Source: Paramarasmius palmivorus
Lineage: Eukaryota; Basidiomycota; Agaricomycetes; Agaricales; Marasmiaceae
DNA: 64,000 nt
Assembly (NCBI GenBank): GCA_037176845.1
Contig: JAYKXP010000087.1
Span: 160,914-224,913 of the forward strand
Direction of reading: 5' to 3'
Shown here: positions 48,040 through 59,089 of the stretch, one piece after another
Numbering within the stretch: position 1 is the stretch's first letter
Layout: each line of letters begins with the position of its first letter
The notes under the pieces: model-generated
The model's input: the letters and a program-made list of their open reading frames with translations, nothing else
What the model was told of the DNA's origin: nothing
The model's database searches: none
Made by a program: the position numbers and the translations under genes

Positions 48040-48193
48040 TGGCAGGGCCTGGGCCTATGACATCATGGTTTGAGAATGACTCCAACGTCCTAGTGCTTTC
48101 AACTTCTGCATTTTCCTTAGTCTTTGTGAGATTCTATGGCGCATATGGTACTGTACAAAATGAATGAGAAAGATTTGAAGTGGAACTTGTAGT

Positions 48194-50551
48194 TTACTCG
48201 TCATCTGAAATCTCGATTACCTCTTGTGGTCCCATTTCTTTACCTTTGCCCTTGCCTTTCGTCATCTCCAAGTCGTCATCGTCACTGGTAATATCCAGTA
48301 CATTGTTCTCATGGTCCTCTTTCTTCACCGCTGTTACCTCTTCTTCTTTCACCCTAACTGCTTCCTTTCCCTTCTGACTCTTTCCAGCCCTCCTATTCTT
48401 TGATTCTCTACCCAACAGCTGACTTTTAAGACTCTGAAATGTTGGTACAGCATCCCCAGAACTTTCCTTGACCTGCTTGACATAATCTTTCCAGAGGGAC
48501 TTTGGATTGCGAGCAAACTCGTCGCGAATAGATTGGAACTCGGGATTGAAATATTGTGCATATGCACGGTTTCGAGTTGATAGGCTGGCGGTGGATGTTG
48601 GAAAGATTTCATGGTGAGTGGGTTTACTCTGTCTACCCAACATCTCACTCTCGTACAATTTATCCAGGCCTTCTTTCATTGGGGCAAAGTACAGGAGCGG
48701 CCATGGAGCGTTCCCATGAGACCTTTCCTTCTTCTGCGGGGAGGAGAGTGTCATGTTCAATGACAGCCCTGAGGCGACAGGAGGAATGGGGGCCATGGCG
48801 GTAGATGGAGCTGGAGCATGTACCGTGCGCGCGATGGGCTGTATGGGGAGTGAGAGATCAAGAGGTTCAGGAGATGATGGGCATGGTGACGGGGGCTGTG
48901 GATGAGGTAGAGGCTGAGCTGATGAACTAATGAGGGGTTTGGTGCGTTTCGGCGTAACAATGGAAACATCATCTTCGTCGAGTTCAGCAACCTTTCGCTT
49001 TCTGGGTGAGCTGTATACCGTTGCTGGTGCTACTTTGAAAGCTGATGATTGCTTGACCATAGCAGCCTTCATTTCATCAGGTTCCGCGAGCCCACTTTTC
49101 CCAAACGCACCCGATGCTCGAAAGAGGAGTGCTTGTCCAGATCGCAATCTCCTTGGAATAGATGCACCTACAACCTTCCATCGTCCACTCTCCAGGTCAT
49201 AGAACTCGTGATGATCACCGATTGGAGCACGAACGTATTCCGGTGCATCTGTAAGAACAAACATCAGGTAAGTCTTCACCTGGCACTCAAACTCCTGCAA
49301 TTCACCCTCTTCATTCCAATACAGGATTTCGACAACCTTCTGTGCATCAGCCTCATACTTCTGGCGGTTGAGGGCATATGTAGATGCTTCAGTATGACGC
49401 TGGTGTGACTCTTCCCACTTCTGATAGTGAATTGGAGCTAATGGACGCAATCGAGGCTCAGGGATGACCGTTTGCACGGGAGCAGAGGAAGGTGTCCCAG
49501 TGCTTCCAGTGCCAGCTGCAACATCAGGTTTGTGGTTCGCCACTTTGCACCGTTCCACATGAGGGCACTCTGTTTGGTACCGTTTGCAGCAGCTCGCACA
49601 GAACTTGTGCTTGCATGCCTGAGCAGGCTTCGCAGCTTTGGCAGTAGTCTTTGGGCACTTTCCAGCGCAAACGTCTCGGATGTGGCCATTCACCGCTGCC
49701 TGCATGCTTGTGTTTGGCTTCCAGGGCACATCCTGGCTGGTGCCGGAGAGGTTCGGTGCTGGTGCCGTAGCAGTAGATGATGGTTGAGTTGGTGTAGTAG
49801 TTGGTGTAGTAGTTGAGGCTGTAGTAGCTGAGGCTGCTTTCTGGAAACGTTCGGGTAATGGATTTGTAGTGTCGGTGAAAAAATCATCTTCATTAGTGTC
49901 GTCAGAAATGTCTGGTAGTTCAGGAAGACTGGGTAGTTGCGTTCTCGGAGAGACAAGAGCTGATGGAAGGTTCCATGATGGTGTTGAGTGCGGTGTAGAA
50001 CATGGTGTATCTTTTATCGGGGCAGTCAAGTCGAACAAAGCTTCATGTGGATGGAGAGAAGTGTTCGCAGGACCATCGGTATACTTTTGCGGGCTGTGGG
50101 AATGCAATGGAGTGGGAGGATAAGCTTTGAACCTCTCGAGAGTGATTTGGGTGAGATTGTCTTCCAGCGAAGCATTGGGATCATTGTTTCGAAAGCGAAT
50201 CAAATCAAAATCAGGTAGATGGATTGGTGGCTCATCTTGCCACTCTATGAAGTGATTGAAGCGCGGATCTGGACCATAGCACTGTACAATCATATTCAGC
50301 TAAACATTCAAATATCCAAACGTGAAAATGTAGTCACTTACTGCCTCATACCAATAGCCTCTGTGGTCCTTGTTCCTGGATCCTGTGCATGGAAGCACAA
50401 CTACGGGGTTCTTGCATAGTCCGTGACCAACGGGGCATGTTTCATGCTTTGGCTCGATATTGAAAAGTGCTTTCGCAACTTGCTTATTCCACGGATATCG
50501 CCATACCATTCGTGCAGACATAGGCTTTTGTGGACGCGTCATACTGCGCAC
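48194..50551 (-). CDS. GRF-zinc-finger accessory protein of the KDZ element
   Basis: Two exons (50551-50342 and 50281-48194) joined by a 60-bp intron give about 765 residues. Exon 1 with the start of exon 2 forms a GRF-like zinc finger: CPVGHGLCKNPVVVLPCTGS, then HRGYWYEACYGPDPRFNHFIEW. A second cysteine-rich module is central (CAGKCPKT ... CKHKFCASCCKRYQTECPHVERC). Between and after are Ser/Thr/Pro-rich linkers and a globular segment (KVVEILYWNEEGELQEFECQ; YDLESGRWKVVGASIP). The C-terminus is acidic (DITSDDDDLEM ... VIEISDDE), resembling SUMO-interacting motifs. GRF fingers bind nucleic acids. A helper role in transposition is inferred from being the only other gene in the element. Intact frame. 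Confidence 0.75.
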
Positions 50552-50739
50552 ACAGCGGGAAAGGATGCAGGAGAATATTGTATTGTATTGCTAACTACAC
50601 TCGTGCCTCTTATACACTGGCTATTAGAACAATGAGCTCTGCTTGCCACAGGGCACATACCTAATTGGGAGAACAGAGGAGGAGCGGCCACACTAGGGTC
50701 TATTACCATATTGAGCCAATAACAGAAAAGCAAAAATAC

Positions 50740-50903
50740 TGTGAGGGGAAAGCGAAAATAGTCACTACGGAAAAGCGAAAATAGGGAGCGAAAATTTTCG
50801 CTTTTATTTTCACTGTATGAGGAAAGCGAAAGTCAGCAATTTTCGGTTTTCGCCCTAATTTTCGCTTTCGCTAGCGCTTTCGCCCCATTTTTCCTTTCGC
50901 TTC
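50740..50903. repeat. Right AGCGAAA subrepeat cluster
   Basis: At least eight AGCGAAA/TTTCGCT motifs in both orientations, ending CTTTCGCTTC (50894-50903). They form the inverted counterpart of the left cluster. Confidence 0.85.
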
Positions 50904-51096
50904 CCAGAATCGCTGGTGTCGAAGTTCTGGTGAGTGACATTTTTCATATTCGCCGTGCGGCATGACTCACTCCCATTCAGTTCCACTCGATATCATTCTC
51001 ATTCACGCGCTCAACGTCCGACTGCTGTGTGGGTACAGCTTTGAGGTGAACATGTGTTTTCACGCACACATCTTAACCCTTAACCACCATCTCCCC

Positions 51097-53192
51097 ATGG
51101 CATTCACAGGCTGCTCCCATGTTACTATCTATGGTGGAGTCTCTTCAGCCGTCGGAGGTGATCAACACAACAAGAACTATAGCCAAGGAAATGTAGTGCG
51201 GGTGACAGAGGGACAGTCGACGGCTTTGGCTCAGGTATATTGATATGTTGCTGGCGTCTGGCCCATGTTTCTGACCGTGAAATGCTTCAGTTTCATGAAC
51301 TCAAGGTGGCGAATATCCGCCTCAAACGAAAGATTGCAGAGAGTCCGGTGGTAAGAATAGAGAAAGGAGGCTGGATAAGGAAATTCCTTGATGCTCGTCG
51401 TATCATTCACGCTGTCAGCATCCGCGGTGAGGATAGAGACGAAGAATTTTTGCATGTTCAGTATAGCGGCCCTGATGCTATTCGAGTAAGGATACCCTTA
51501 TTTTCAATTCTAACATTGCTGATCACCCTGCATCTGTATAGGCTTACGAGCACGATCTCAAAACCTTTTCTACTGTCAAGTGAGTAGCCCATATTCCTGT
51601 TCCCAAGCCTCCCATGTACTGATAAGGACGCAGAGATGTGAACTGGGTGGAGCTTTTTGGCTATATTGCCTACAATGCGTTACCGGCACTCGTGTTTTAT
51701 GACGGTGAGGCTAAGGGTTCCTGTCTGTAATAAAACCATGCTTAGCTCCATCCATGATGTAGCACTTGTGCCGGTGTCACACATATTCGAACAAAATGGC
51801 TTCTCATGCATGTTGGAAATGTATCTTTGCTATGTGAGACTCTTTGTCTATATCTCCTTGCCCATTCTGACTTTCCTTTCTCTAGTCAGCAACAACACAA
51901 GGGGTGATTGCAGAAACAGTATGTCAACTCCTTGAAAGACCAACTTGATTCTCACAATTGAGCTTTTAGCGTTTTCGTGAACTATGGATCAATCCCCGAA
52001 ATGGCATGTTTCATCAAGGGCCCTATGTGGCTGATTCATCTGACCTAAATTACAATGTTTGGTCTTGGTCAGGTCTTGCACTTCCCGGTAGCAAGCATTC
52101 TTCCCTTGACCTCCAGACCTACAACAACACCAGCACTCTTTTCCAATACCTCATTGGAATTCTTCCTGTACACAATATCATCAAAGGAATCCACTGGTCC
52201 TACAGAGCGACCCCAGAGTGGCCCGACAACAAAGACGCCAAACCCATCCTCTCATCTCTCCCTGGCACAATTTACCACAGAACAACTGGAGAGGTTATTG
52301 CTTGCTACCCGGGAGACAGAGATCGATGGTATTACAACCCCTGGAAGGAGCAGTTTTACGTACCTGATGCTATGCAAGGAAACACGCTCGTGATGGATGA
52401 TAGATCTGTGAGGTGCATTTGAAATGGTGTCAAAGTGGTTATTTGGGCTGATTGGGGGTATAGGTTTATGTTGATGCCAGTGGACATTGCCAGCGTCAAG
52501 TCATTTGAGTTATATTATGATTTGCAGCCTGGGGGTGTGCAGAATTCCTTTGTGGATTCATGGGTGTCGCAGGGACATGGGATTTTCAGCCAGCTTGGGA
52601 TTGAAGAGGGTGAATGGGGGAAGTATTGTGAGTTTATTGTGGTTCTTGTCAGAGTATCAGTACTCATTGAAGCACAACAGCCATTTTGGGTAGCTTTTAT
52701 CTCAAGTTCAAATGTAGACGAAACAAGGGTGCATCACACAGACAGGCAAAAATCCCCACCTCAACCCCAATATACCTCTTCATCCAACCGGTCCCCTGTC
52801 CCTCTGATGACGAAAACATGTGGGATGCTTGGCTGGGAGGGAGGTACTATTGGTCGCTCAACTCCGCTGGGAAAGAGGAGATGTTGGAGGGTGAGCGGCG
52901 GAGGTTGGGCCTTCCATCATTCAAAACTTCTATCAAAGTATGGCATGACTGGTGGGATTGTGACACCCATGATGCGATTGAAATGGTCAATCATCATCAA
53001 GGCTTTGATCCCTTGTCATTGGATCTGGCCTGGTCTCTTGGGTGTACAATTCTTGAGGTGGTTGATCGCAACACACGTTTTGAGGAGGTTGAAGATGACA
53101 GTGAGTCCCCCGCTCTTCCTTTGGCTATCGACATCAGTGTTGGGTTGGCCCATCCATTCACACTGCCATTGGAATTCAAGGAGAGGATGTGA
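51097..53192 (+). pseudogene. Kinase-like Agaricomycete family protein, right copy
   Basis: The first exon (ATG at 51097) begins MAFTGCSHVTIYGGVSSAVGG, the usual opening of this family. Following exons encode FHELKVANIRLKRKIAES, then RIIHAVSIRGEDRDEEFLHV, AYEHDLKTFSTVK, VNWVELFGYI and NALPALVFYDALVPVSHIFE. This order resembles a degenerate kinase N-lobe. Later blocks (52006-52422, 52435-52700, 52686-53192) match the left copy at 1-1327. An in-frame TGA (52420-52422) is shared by both copies, and the block at 52435 joins the next only by a frame change. At least six short introns with good GT/AG sites are visible upstream. Either a pseudogene or a gene with unusual splicing. Biochemical role unknown. 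Confidence 0.5.
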
Positions 53193-54054
53193 TGGATCTG
53201 TGCATATCATTCATTGTTTTCAGGCCATACCAGAATGTCATCAAGCAAGAATAGCCTGTGCCCAGACAGACCAGATATTGCAGATGTTGATTAGGGTATT
53301 GCACTGAAATGTTACATAGTTCAGCAATTTTGTTTACATTCCTATGATGTTCTGTGTCACATTACTTTGTTCTAATTGGCCTAACTATCATGTATACACT
53401 TTCTGAGAGTGCTAGTGTAAATTAATATAGTTTTTATGTCTGAGAGCAACAAAGATTATGAATGGCATTCAGGGTGACTGGTACCCACTGGCACACCATA
53501 GTTGCTCCCATGTGCACATGCAAATCCAATCTGTCACCCTTTTATCACCAACAACATCCCCAGAAGCTCCAATAGCCCATAACCCATCTTTATCAATGCC
53601 CCCAACTTGGATACCTGCGGGTGTGATCGTTCTCCGAGTTTTCAGAGGTCGGGTTCGGCAAGAGGCATAGGTGTGAAATCGTGGCCAGTAGTGGCGAAGA
53701 GTGCTGGGTTGGATGGGCAGGAGCTATGTTTATGCTTGGTGTGTGGGTATAGGTGTGGGATATTGAGTTTGGCAGGCTGGGACACGGCTTAGCATTGAAG
53801 TGAGGTAGCAGTGCCAAAATAGCAAGAATGGAGAGGTTGTGTGGGCTCTGGAGTGGGATCACAATGTAGCTTTCAGTTCTAGTGCACGTAGAGAGGGAAT
53901 AGAGCGATGCATGTATTGAAGATTGAGGATTTTGATGTTGTAGGGTGACCGAGACTGAGGCACGCAGATCTGGATCCTGATGCTGAGGCCTTGAGGCTGG
54001 TCAAGATCTAGGCAGTGACAACATTGTGAGAGCAAGAAATGAAGCAGGGGGATA
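53193..54054. other. Gene-poor stretch collinear with 1330-2090
   Basis: No gene supported. It extends the direct duplication that begins with the family gene. Confidence 0.5.
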
Positions 54055-54528
54055 AAAACACACCTTTTCTTTATTTACTCAGCCTACGAAATCTCACTCT
54101 GATCACCAAAGGAAGTTGGGGCATCAAGGTCGAAGGTACGTTGCGTGGTGTTGCCCTGAGAGATGGAAGTGCTCTGCTGCTGGCATTTCTCTTCTCAAAA
54201 CATCCACCTCATTCAACGTGTTCATCTCAGTAGGCATAGAAAGGTGTGTTCAAACTTTCTGTATACTGTTTTTAGATCTAACATACCTTTCAGAAGCTCA
54301 GCAAAATTGAATACAAGATATATCTCAAGAGGTACAACTGTTGGTATGTTCACTATTCTCAAAGTTTTTCACCATTGTTCATAGCTCTCCTATAACTACC
54401 TAAGTACAAGCCCCAAAATGCCATCTAAACCTTCAAAGATGTACTGTAATCCATGCACACCCCAGCATCTTTCTATCACCTTTTCAAATGTGCTCCCTGA
54501 CACTGCTACGACCCCATTCCCACTTCAA
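54055..54528 (+). repeat. Dispersed repeat R1, copy f (truncated)
   Basis: Aligns with 2085-2670, with a deletion of roughly 150 bases upstream of the GGCATTTCTCTTCTC block (near 54183). Homology stops near ACCCCATTCCCA (54509-54520), where LTR-type sequence begins. Confidence 0.65.
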
Positions 54529-54529
54529 G

Positions 54530-55540
54530 CTAAAATTGCTGTGAGGCTTATAAAATGCTTGCGAACGAGCGAAATAATATGCCAAGTTGTGCGAGTGGGG
54601 CTCGACGTTGTCAAAGGATCCGTACAATCGACACAAGAAATCAACTAGCACACTAGTTGAACGTCTACAAATCACTAGGACACAAGGGAAGTGTACGAGC
54701 GATGAATGAAACAATGTAATATGATAATATAGTCTCGATATGATCAAGACAACGCGAGCCAACCTATAAACCTATCTAAAACTATTCCTATACGTTCCTA
54801 TGACGCAAAATAACCTATCGAACCCGACGAGGGTAAAGACCTATTGTTCCTATGAAAGGCACTGGTTACACTAGTCGAACTAGCACAACAACCAGGCCAC
54901 CTATAAGCTAGTGGGCTCCACCACTAAGCTTTAACGATCACTGTGGGGCTCACACCAAGTGAAAAGGGATCTAGTGGGCTCCACACTAGTCCTGAAAACA
55001 ATTCAATCCTATCCAAAGAGTCTAGATGAACTAGCTCTGTCCTATGGGTATCTCAAAGTTCTTAATTTCACGACTCTAGTTCAATATAGAGAAGGGCTTT
55101 TCAAGGTTTTTATTTTCTAAGTTATTTTCTAAGCACACGCGTCGCCTCTATGGTCAAAGCGTTAGAAGACAAGAACTCTGCTATTGGTGCACTAGGGCTA
55201 CGTATATAGCGGGGTAATTGCTTGAGAGCTTCCTAGGGGAAACCCTGCTGCTTATATACCCACGAGCGTACATATTTTACATATAAGTGAAAGTGGACAT
55301 GATAAAGTAATAATAACTATGCAAGAAATGAGAACGAGGAGAGGATTCTGTCCATATAAAGTAAGTATCTACCAGAAAAGGAAGGTTTGGATATATATTG
55401 GTCGGAATTCGACATTATTTTGCAGGACTGCAAGTCATATTACTTTTTGGTTGCTAGGAAGTGGCGCGCGGAGGCACTGTTCCGCATGGTACGTTTCGGA
55501 TATCGGTGCTAGGACATAGTTATTCCACTCGGAACTTGCT
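54530..55540. repeat. LTR relic related to the 9251-16931 element
   Basis: GTTGTGCGAGTGGGGCTCGACGT-like sequence at about 54594 aligns with GTTGTGCAAGTGTGGTTCGACG in the LTRs at 9401 and 15248, followed by similar CCGTAC and CTAGGACACA blocks. No internal region follows; the next element starts at 55541. Probably a solo or truncated, diverged LTR. No gene is supported. Confidence 0.45.
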
Positions 55541-55847
55541 TGTTGGAAATATAGAACGTTTATACTTACATATGCATGCCACATCTTAGAATATCTCTTG
55601 ACCCGCTCGTATCATTTCGTTTAACCCACTTACTTACACAAAGCCACACAAAGCCACAGTTATTTCTATCGCGTCTATACTTGTACTATTAGGTTTATCT
55701 TTCATCCACTACTCATGTATAAAACCTAGACAGAAAACCTTACAACAATCATCTTGTGTTCACTCAACTCCTCTGGTCATCTGCTATCGTTTATTCGCGC
55801 TTACCTGCGCTATCGCTGCTAACAGAGTTCAATCTAAAACTCTGACA
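55541..55847 (+). repeat. Copia 5' LTR
   Basis: 307 bp with TGTTGG and TGACA ends. No matching 3' LTR is in the window. Confidence 0.75.
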
Positions 55848-56031
55848 GGTTATGGGCCCCGGTCTATAAACCTTAGCCGAACCAGAGTAATACCGATTTC
55901 ATATTGGTATAGTGGCGAGTTTGGGACGCCGTAATATCCCCAAGGAACAAAGAACCAAGATCATATATCAAGTGGCGAGCAGGGACGCCGGAATATCCCC
56001 TACCCAAAGCAAAGGACTATTGGACTAGTGT

Positions 56032-57525
56032 ATGTCCGATAGAGGTAGCCGTTATCAATCCAGAAGCGGTACCCCAGTATCAGGAACGTTTGATCCAGAA
56101 CAAATATTACGAGGATCTAGGAACCCCAGCAGGAATCCTAGTAGGCAACCTACACCAGTAGGCAGTAGAACAGGCAGTCCATCGGGACAGCAACAGAGCA
56201 TATCATCACATCCATCGAGAAACCCATCGCGTATACCTTCTAGGAGACAGAGTCCAGTTGGAGGATTGCACACGCCACCAGCATCTTCCGCACAACCCAC
56301 ACAACTCCGAACAGATCTAATCTGTATAAATTGGCCACACCAATTTGACGTTGGCAGATTACAAGATTGTCAATTAGATCTTGGCAGACGTCAGTGGTAT
56401 CTCTGCACAGAGCAACCGTGTCCAAATAGAAGAAATTGAATTAGCACTCCCAAGGAAGCGCTACTAGTTGGAGATTTTAGGGATTGTGACGATCACAACA
56501 AAGAAGTAGTTCGAGGAAACATCCTACGAACCACAGTACCAGAACCACAACCATTAGTATTCCCACCAGCGGGAACATCAGCTTCACAGGAAGAAACCGT
56601 TGAAGAGCAGATCGAACTTGCTGAAGAGTTCGAACAAGGATTAGGATTCGGTGAAGAATCCGATAAAGAAGAACAGGACCTAGAACAGAAACAAGAGCAG
56701 GATAAAGGAGAATCAGAACAGGAATCAGAAGCTGATACTGATAAACCTGTATCTGACGAAGGAACACCTGCAGAAGAAAAGGACGATCCACCAGAATCGC
56801 CCAGCATAGGTCCCAAACCCAAACCGAGAACACCATCTCCCAAGAGACCACCAAAGGAAGAATCATTGGATTCAGACGAAGAAGAAGACAACATGTCTAA
56901 AGCAGTCAAAGCATTTAACGACTGTACCAAGTTAAAGGACGATGGTTCAAACTGGGGCATGTGGGCAATGTGTGTAGAACGTGCAGCAAAGTCGATAGGG
57001 TATGGGAAGTACCTGACTACTGCAGAAGAAGAAGACGCAGATGCCGATCTCATGAATGCAATTATTGGAAAATTGCCGGACACTATTCTTCGAAGATATC
57101 GAAATGCGGAGACATCACAAGCATTATGGACAGGATTAAAGAAGGATTACAACACGAAGAATCCTTTAACAGAAGCACATCTGGAACGCAAGCTATACAA
57201 TCTATCTTGCAACGACGTTGGCAAAGTCAATGAACATATTGATGAACTCCTCAATATCCGAAATGAACTCACATCACGAAACATCGCTATTTCGGATGAC
57301 CAGTTCAAGAATGCATTAATTGCATCAGTTCCCCAATCATTAAATTCAACAATCACAGCTGTCATGACTGTATACAGTGAATCAAACAAGGATTTAACTG
57401 TTGACAAGCTGATTGCTGCTATTCGAGCTGAAGCAAATGGTCAAGCAATGCGCCGAGGGAAAGTCAAGAAGGAGGAAGCCAATTATTCCCGAGATCATTC
57501 CAATAATAGAGGCCGAGGATTTAAT
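56032..57525 (+). pseudogene. Copia gag (UBN2-type), interrupted and truncated
   Basis: One frame runs from MSDRGSRYQSRSG through NPSR repeats to a TGA at 56437-56439. The same frame resumes and continues open from there to 57606. Around the stop, another frame reads better (QIEEIELALPRKRY), so there is a frameshift pair rather than a simple stop. The acidic middle (56600-56880) precedes a Gag core (NDCTKLKDDGSNWGMWAMCV; TLRRYRNAETSQALWTGLKK-like; IDELLNIRNELTSRNI). The protein breaks at GRGFN, just before an expected zinc knuckle, where the inverted LTR joins. It would package the element RNA if intact. Confidence 0.7.
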
Positions 57526-57842
57526 TGTCGAAGCATATGCCTAGCCTACCGCAGTGGCAGTGGATTGACTGAGGCTTACCTGATGAATATATCTGGTGAG
57601 AGATAGAAGCGTACGCGACTTGGTAGTGTGTAAAGCACTGTCTATTCCAGTAGATACCAACTAGCTTATATACTAAAGTACAGAAGTAACCCGCATAGGA
57701 GTCCAAGTGGTACGTAACAGTAAGACAAGGAATTCCGAGTGGTGCTCGGAGATAGAGTGGTTATAATCTAATCCTTTAAGAGATAGTTTCAACACTCCCC
57801 TAGTGGATATAATCTAATCTAAAGATAGTTTATTTTCCAACA
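57526..57842 (-). repeat. Copia LTR in minus orientation with polypurine tract
   Basis: Read on the minus strand this is TGTTGGAAAATAAAC...CTTCGACA (317 bp). Directly before it, again on the minus strand, comes GCGAGGGGGAG, a polypurine tract, and the end of a Pol-like reading frame (KSKSPTALSEGEC). It is therefore the 3' end of a second-family copia lying head-on to the one at 58540-64000. Confidence 0.75.
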
Positions 57843-58540
57843 CTCCCCCTCGCTAAGTGCAGTAGGACTCTTGCTCTTTGTAGTTTTATCCGTTGTTGTT
57901 GCTGAGGACTCGAGTTTATTGAGTATGAATGGTTGAGAAACTATCTGTAGATTAGATTTTATCACTCTATCTCCGTGATTTTCCGTACTGTACGGTCTCT
58001 TGGAATGCGGGTGTACGGGGGGTGTGATGGGTGTGGGGGGAGCTGCAGGAAGGGGGGGCGGGAAGTGAATCATCTTTGGAGGTGGGGGGGCGATTATATG
58101 CAGCTGGGGTCTTAGGGGTGTGGCGGCCATTTACAGGTGAATCTAGATGTACTTTGGAACGCGGACGGGGTTTATGGTTGGAAGGTATCTTGTGGGGAGC
58201 GGACACGTACCTGTGTGTTCTGCTTCCTTGGCATGGTTTCTTGGGGACTTACGCTTGTTTTGTGTGGGTTGGTTTGCGGGGTTGGGCCTGTCGGGGCAGG
58301 CTTGGGAGACGCTGAGTTATGTTGCGTTTTATTTCTTGTGTGTACCAGCGCGGGCGGTCCTTAGGTCGTGTGCTGTTCTTATGTTGCCCTTCAGTTGTGG
58401 CGAGTATCGGGTCCCGTTTCTATTGATTGTTTTTTTTTTTTTTTTTTTTTTTTTTTCGTACCTTTTGCTTTAGCTTTTTCTTCCGCTTGACTCTCTCCTT
58501 GCTTCGTTCCATGGGCGGGGGTGCGGCTGCGTGTTGTTGA
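57843..58540. other. G-rich and T-rich low-complexity junction between inverted LTRs
   Basis: About 100 bp of Pol 3' end (minus strand), then strand-asymmetric G-runs (58010-58100, several runs of 6-7 G), then a run of 27 T at 58430-58456. No gene supported. Confidence 0.6.
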
Positions 58541-58543
58541 CGC

Positions 58544-58942
58544 TGTTCGGGGCATCGCGTTGCGGTTCACTGCGACATCTTTAGATTAGATGCTGGGCTA
58601 TATGGCTTTGTTTGGTCTGTGTTCTTTATGTTTTTGTTTTACTCTATCTCGAGCGTATTGTTTTGATTTACCACTCGGTTAATTCCTTATCCTGTTTTTT
58701 TGTGTGTGTTGTCTTACTGTCCCCATTTTTACGTACCTTTGGTTTGGACTTGGACTCCTATGCGCTTTCTTATCTTGGTTAACTTCTGTACTTTAGTTAT
58801 ATAAGCTAGTTGGTATCTACTGGAATAGACAGTGCTTTACACACTACCAAGTCGCATACGCTTCTATCTTCATCAGATATATTCATAGGTAAGCCTCAGT
58901 CAATCCACTGCCACTGCGGTAGGCTAGGCATATGCTTCGACA
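58544..58942 (+). repeat. Copia LTR in plus orientation (5' LTR of the downstream element), start uncertain
   Basis: The last about 185 bp (58757-58942) match the inverted LTR at 57526-57710 almost exactly. Further upstream, similarity persists with extra inserted segments. The start at a TGTTCGG near 58544 is a guess. It ends CTTCGACA and is followed by the copia primer site GGTTATGGGCCCCGG (58943-58957). Confidence 0.6.
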
Positions 58943-59089
58943 GGTTATGGGCCCCGGTCGCCACAATGATAAGCGCTGTAATTAGCCGCTGTCAGGCTTG
59001 ACTGGTTGTACCTGTCCGTTATACTGGACATTGGTTTCACGCCTTTTTAATTTGCGCCTTTACGGCTGCATTTATGTTGTCATGACACA

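Larger units (their letters stand above)
45563..50929. mobile_element. Complete KDZ DNA transposon (CxC5/CxC6 type)
   Basis: Flanked by a perfect 8-bp direct repeat GTGAGTGA (45555-45562 and 50930-50937), the size known for KDZ/Zisupton elements. Ends align without gaps in inverted orientation: GAGGGCTTCGACACAAGC and CAGAACTTCGACACCAGC, continuing to a shared GAAGCGAAAG. Both ends carry many AGCGAAA subrepeats in both orientations. Inside are two convergent genes, the transposase (45823-47931, plus) and a GRF-zinc-finger protein (48194-50551, minus), with a perfect hairpin between them. Both reading frames are intact, so the element may be active or recently active. Total 5367 bp. Confidence 0.85.
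55541..57606 (+). mobile_element. Truncated copia retrotransposon (5' LTR, PBS, gag)
   Basis: The 5' LTR 55541-55847 (TGTTGGAAAT...CTCTGACA, 307 bp) is followed immediately by GGTTATGGGCCCCGG. This is the half-tRNA-iMet primer site known from Drosophila copia. The gag gene follows. The element stops at 57525, where an inverted LTR of another copia begins, so protease, integrase and RT are absent. Downstream of the PBS, a 31-bp motif (GTGGCGAG ... GGGACGCCGNAATATCCCC) occurs twice (about 55912 and 55971), perhaps a packaging or leader element. Confidence 0.8.

Noticed and set aside
57930..57985. Third copia LTR fragment in plus orientation
   Set aside because: Resembles LTR sequence (AGATTAGAT), but on the minus strand it reads as the end of Pol (NLQIVSQPF...) leading into the polypurine tract.
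58010..58130. Proline-rich protein on the minus strand
   Set aside because: Translation of G-run low-complexity DNA next to the Pol end; no conserved segment beyond the copia C-terminus.
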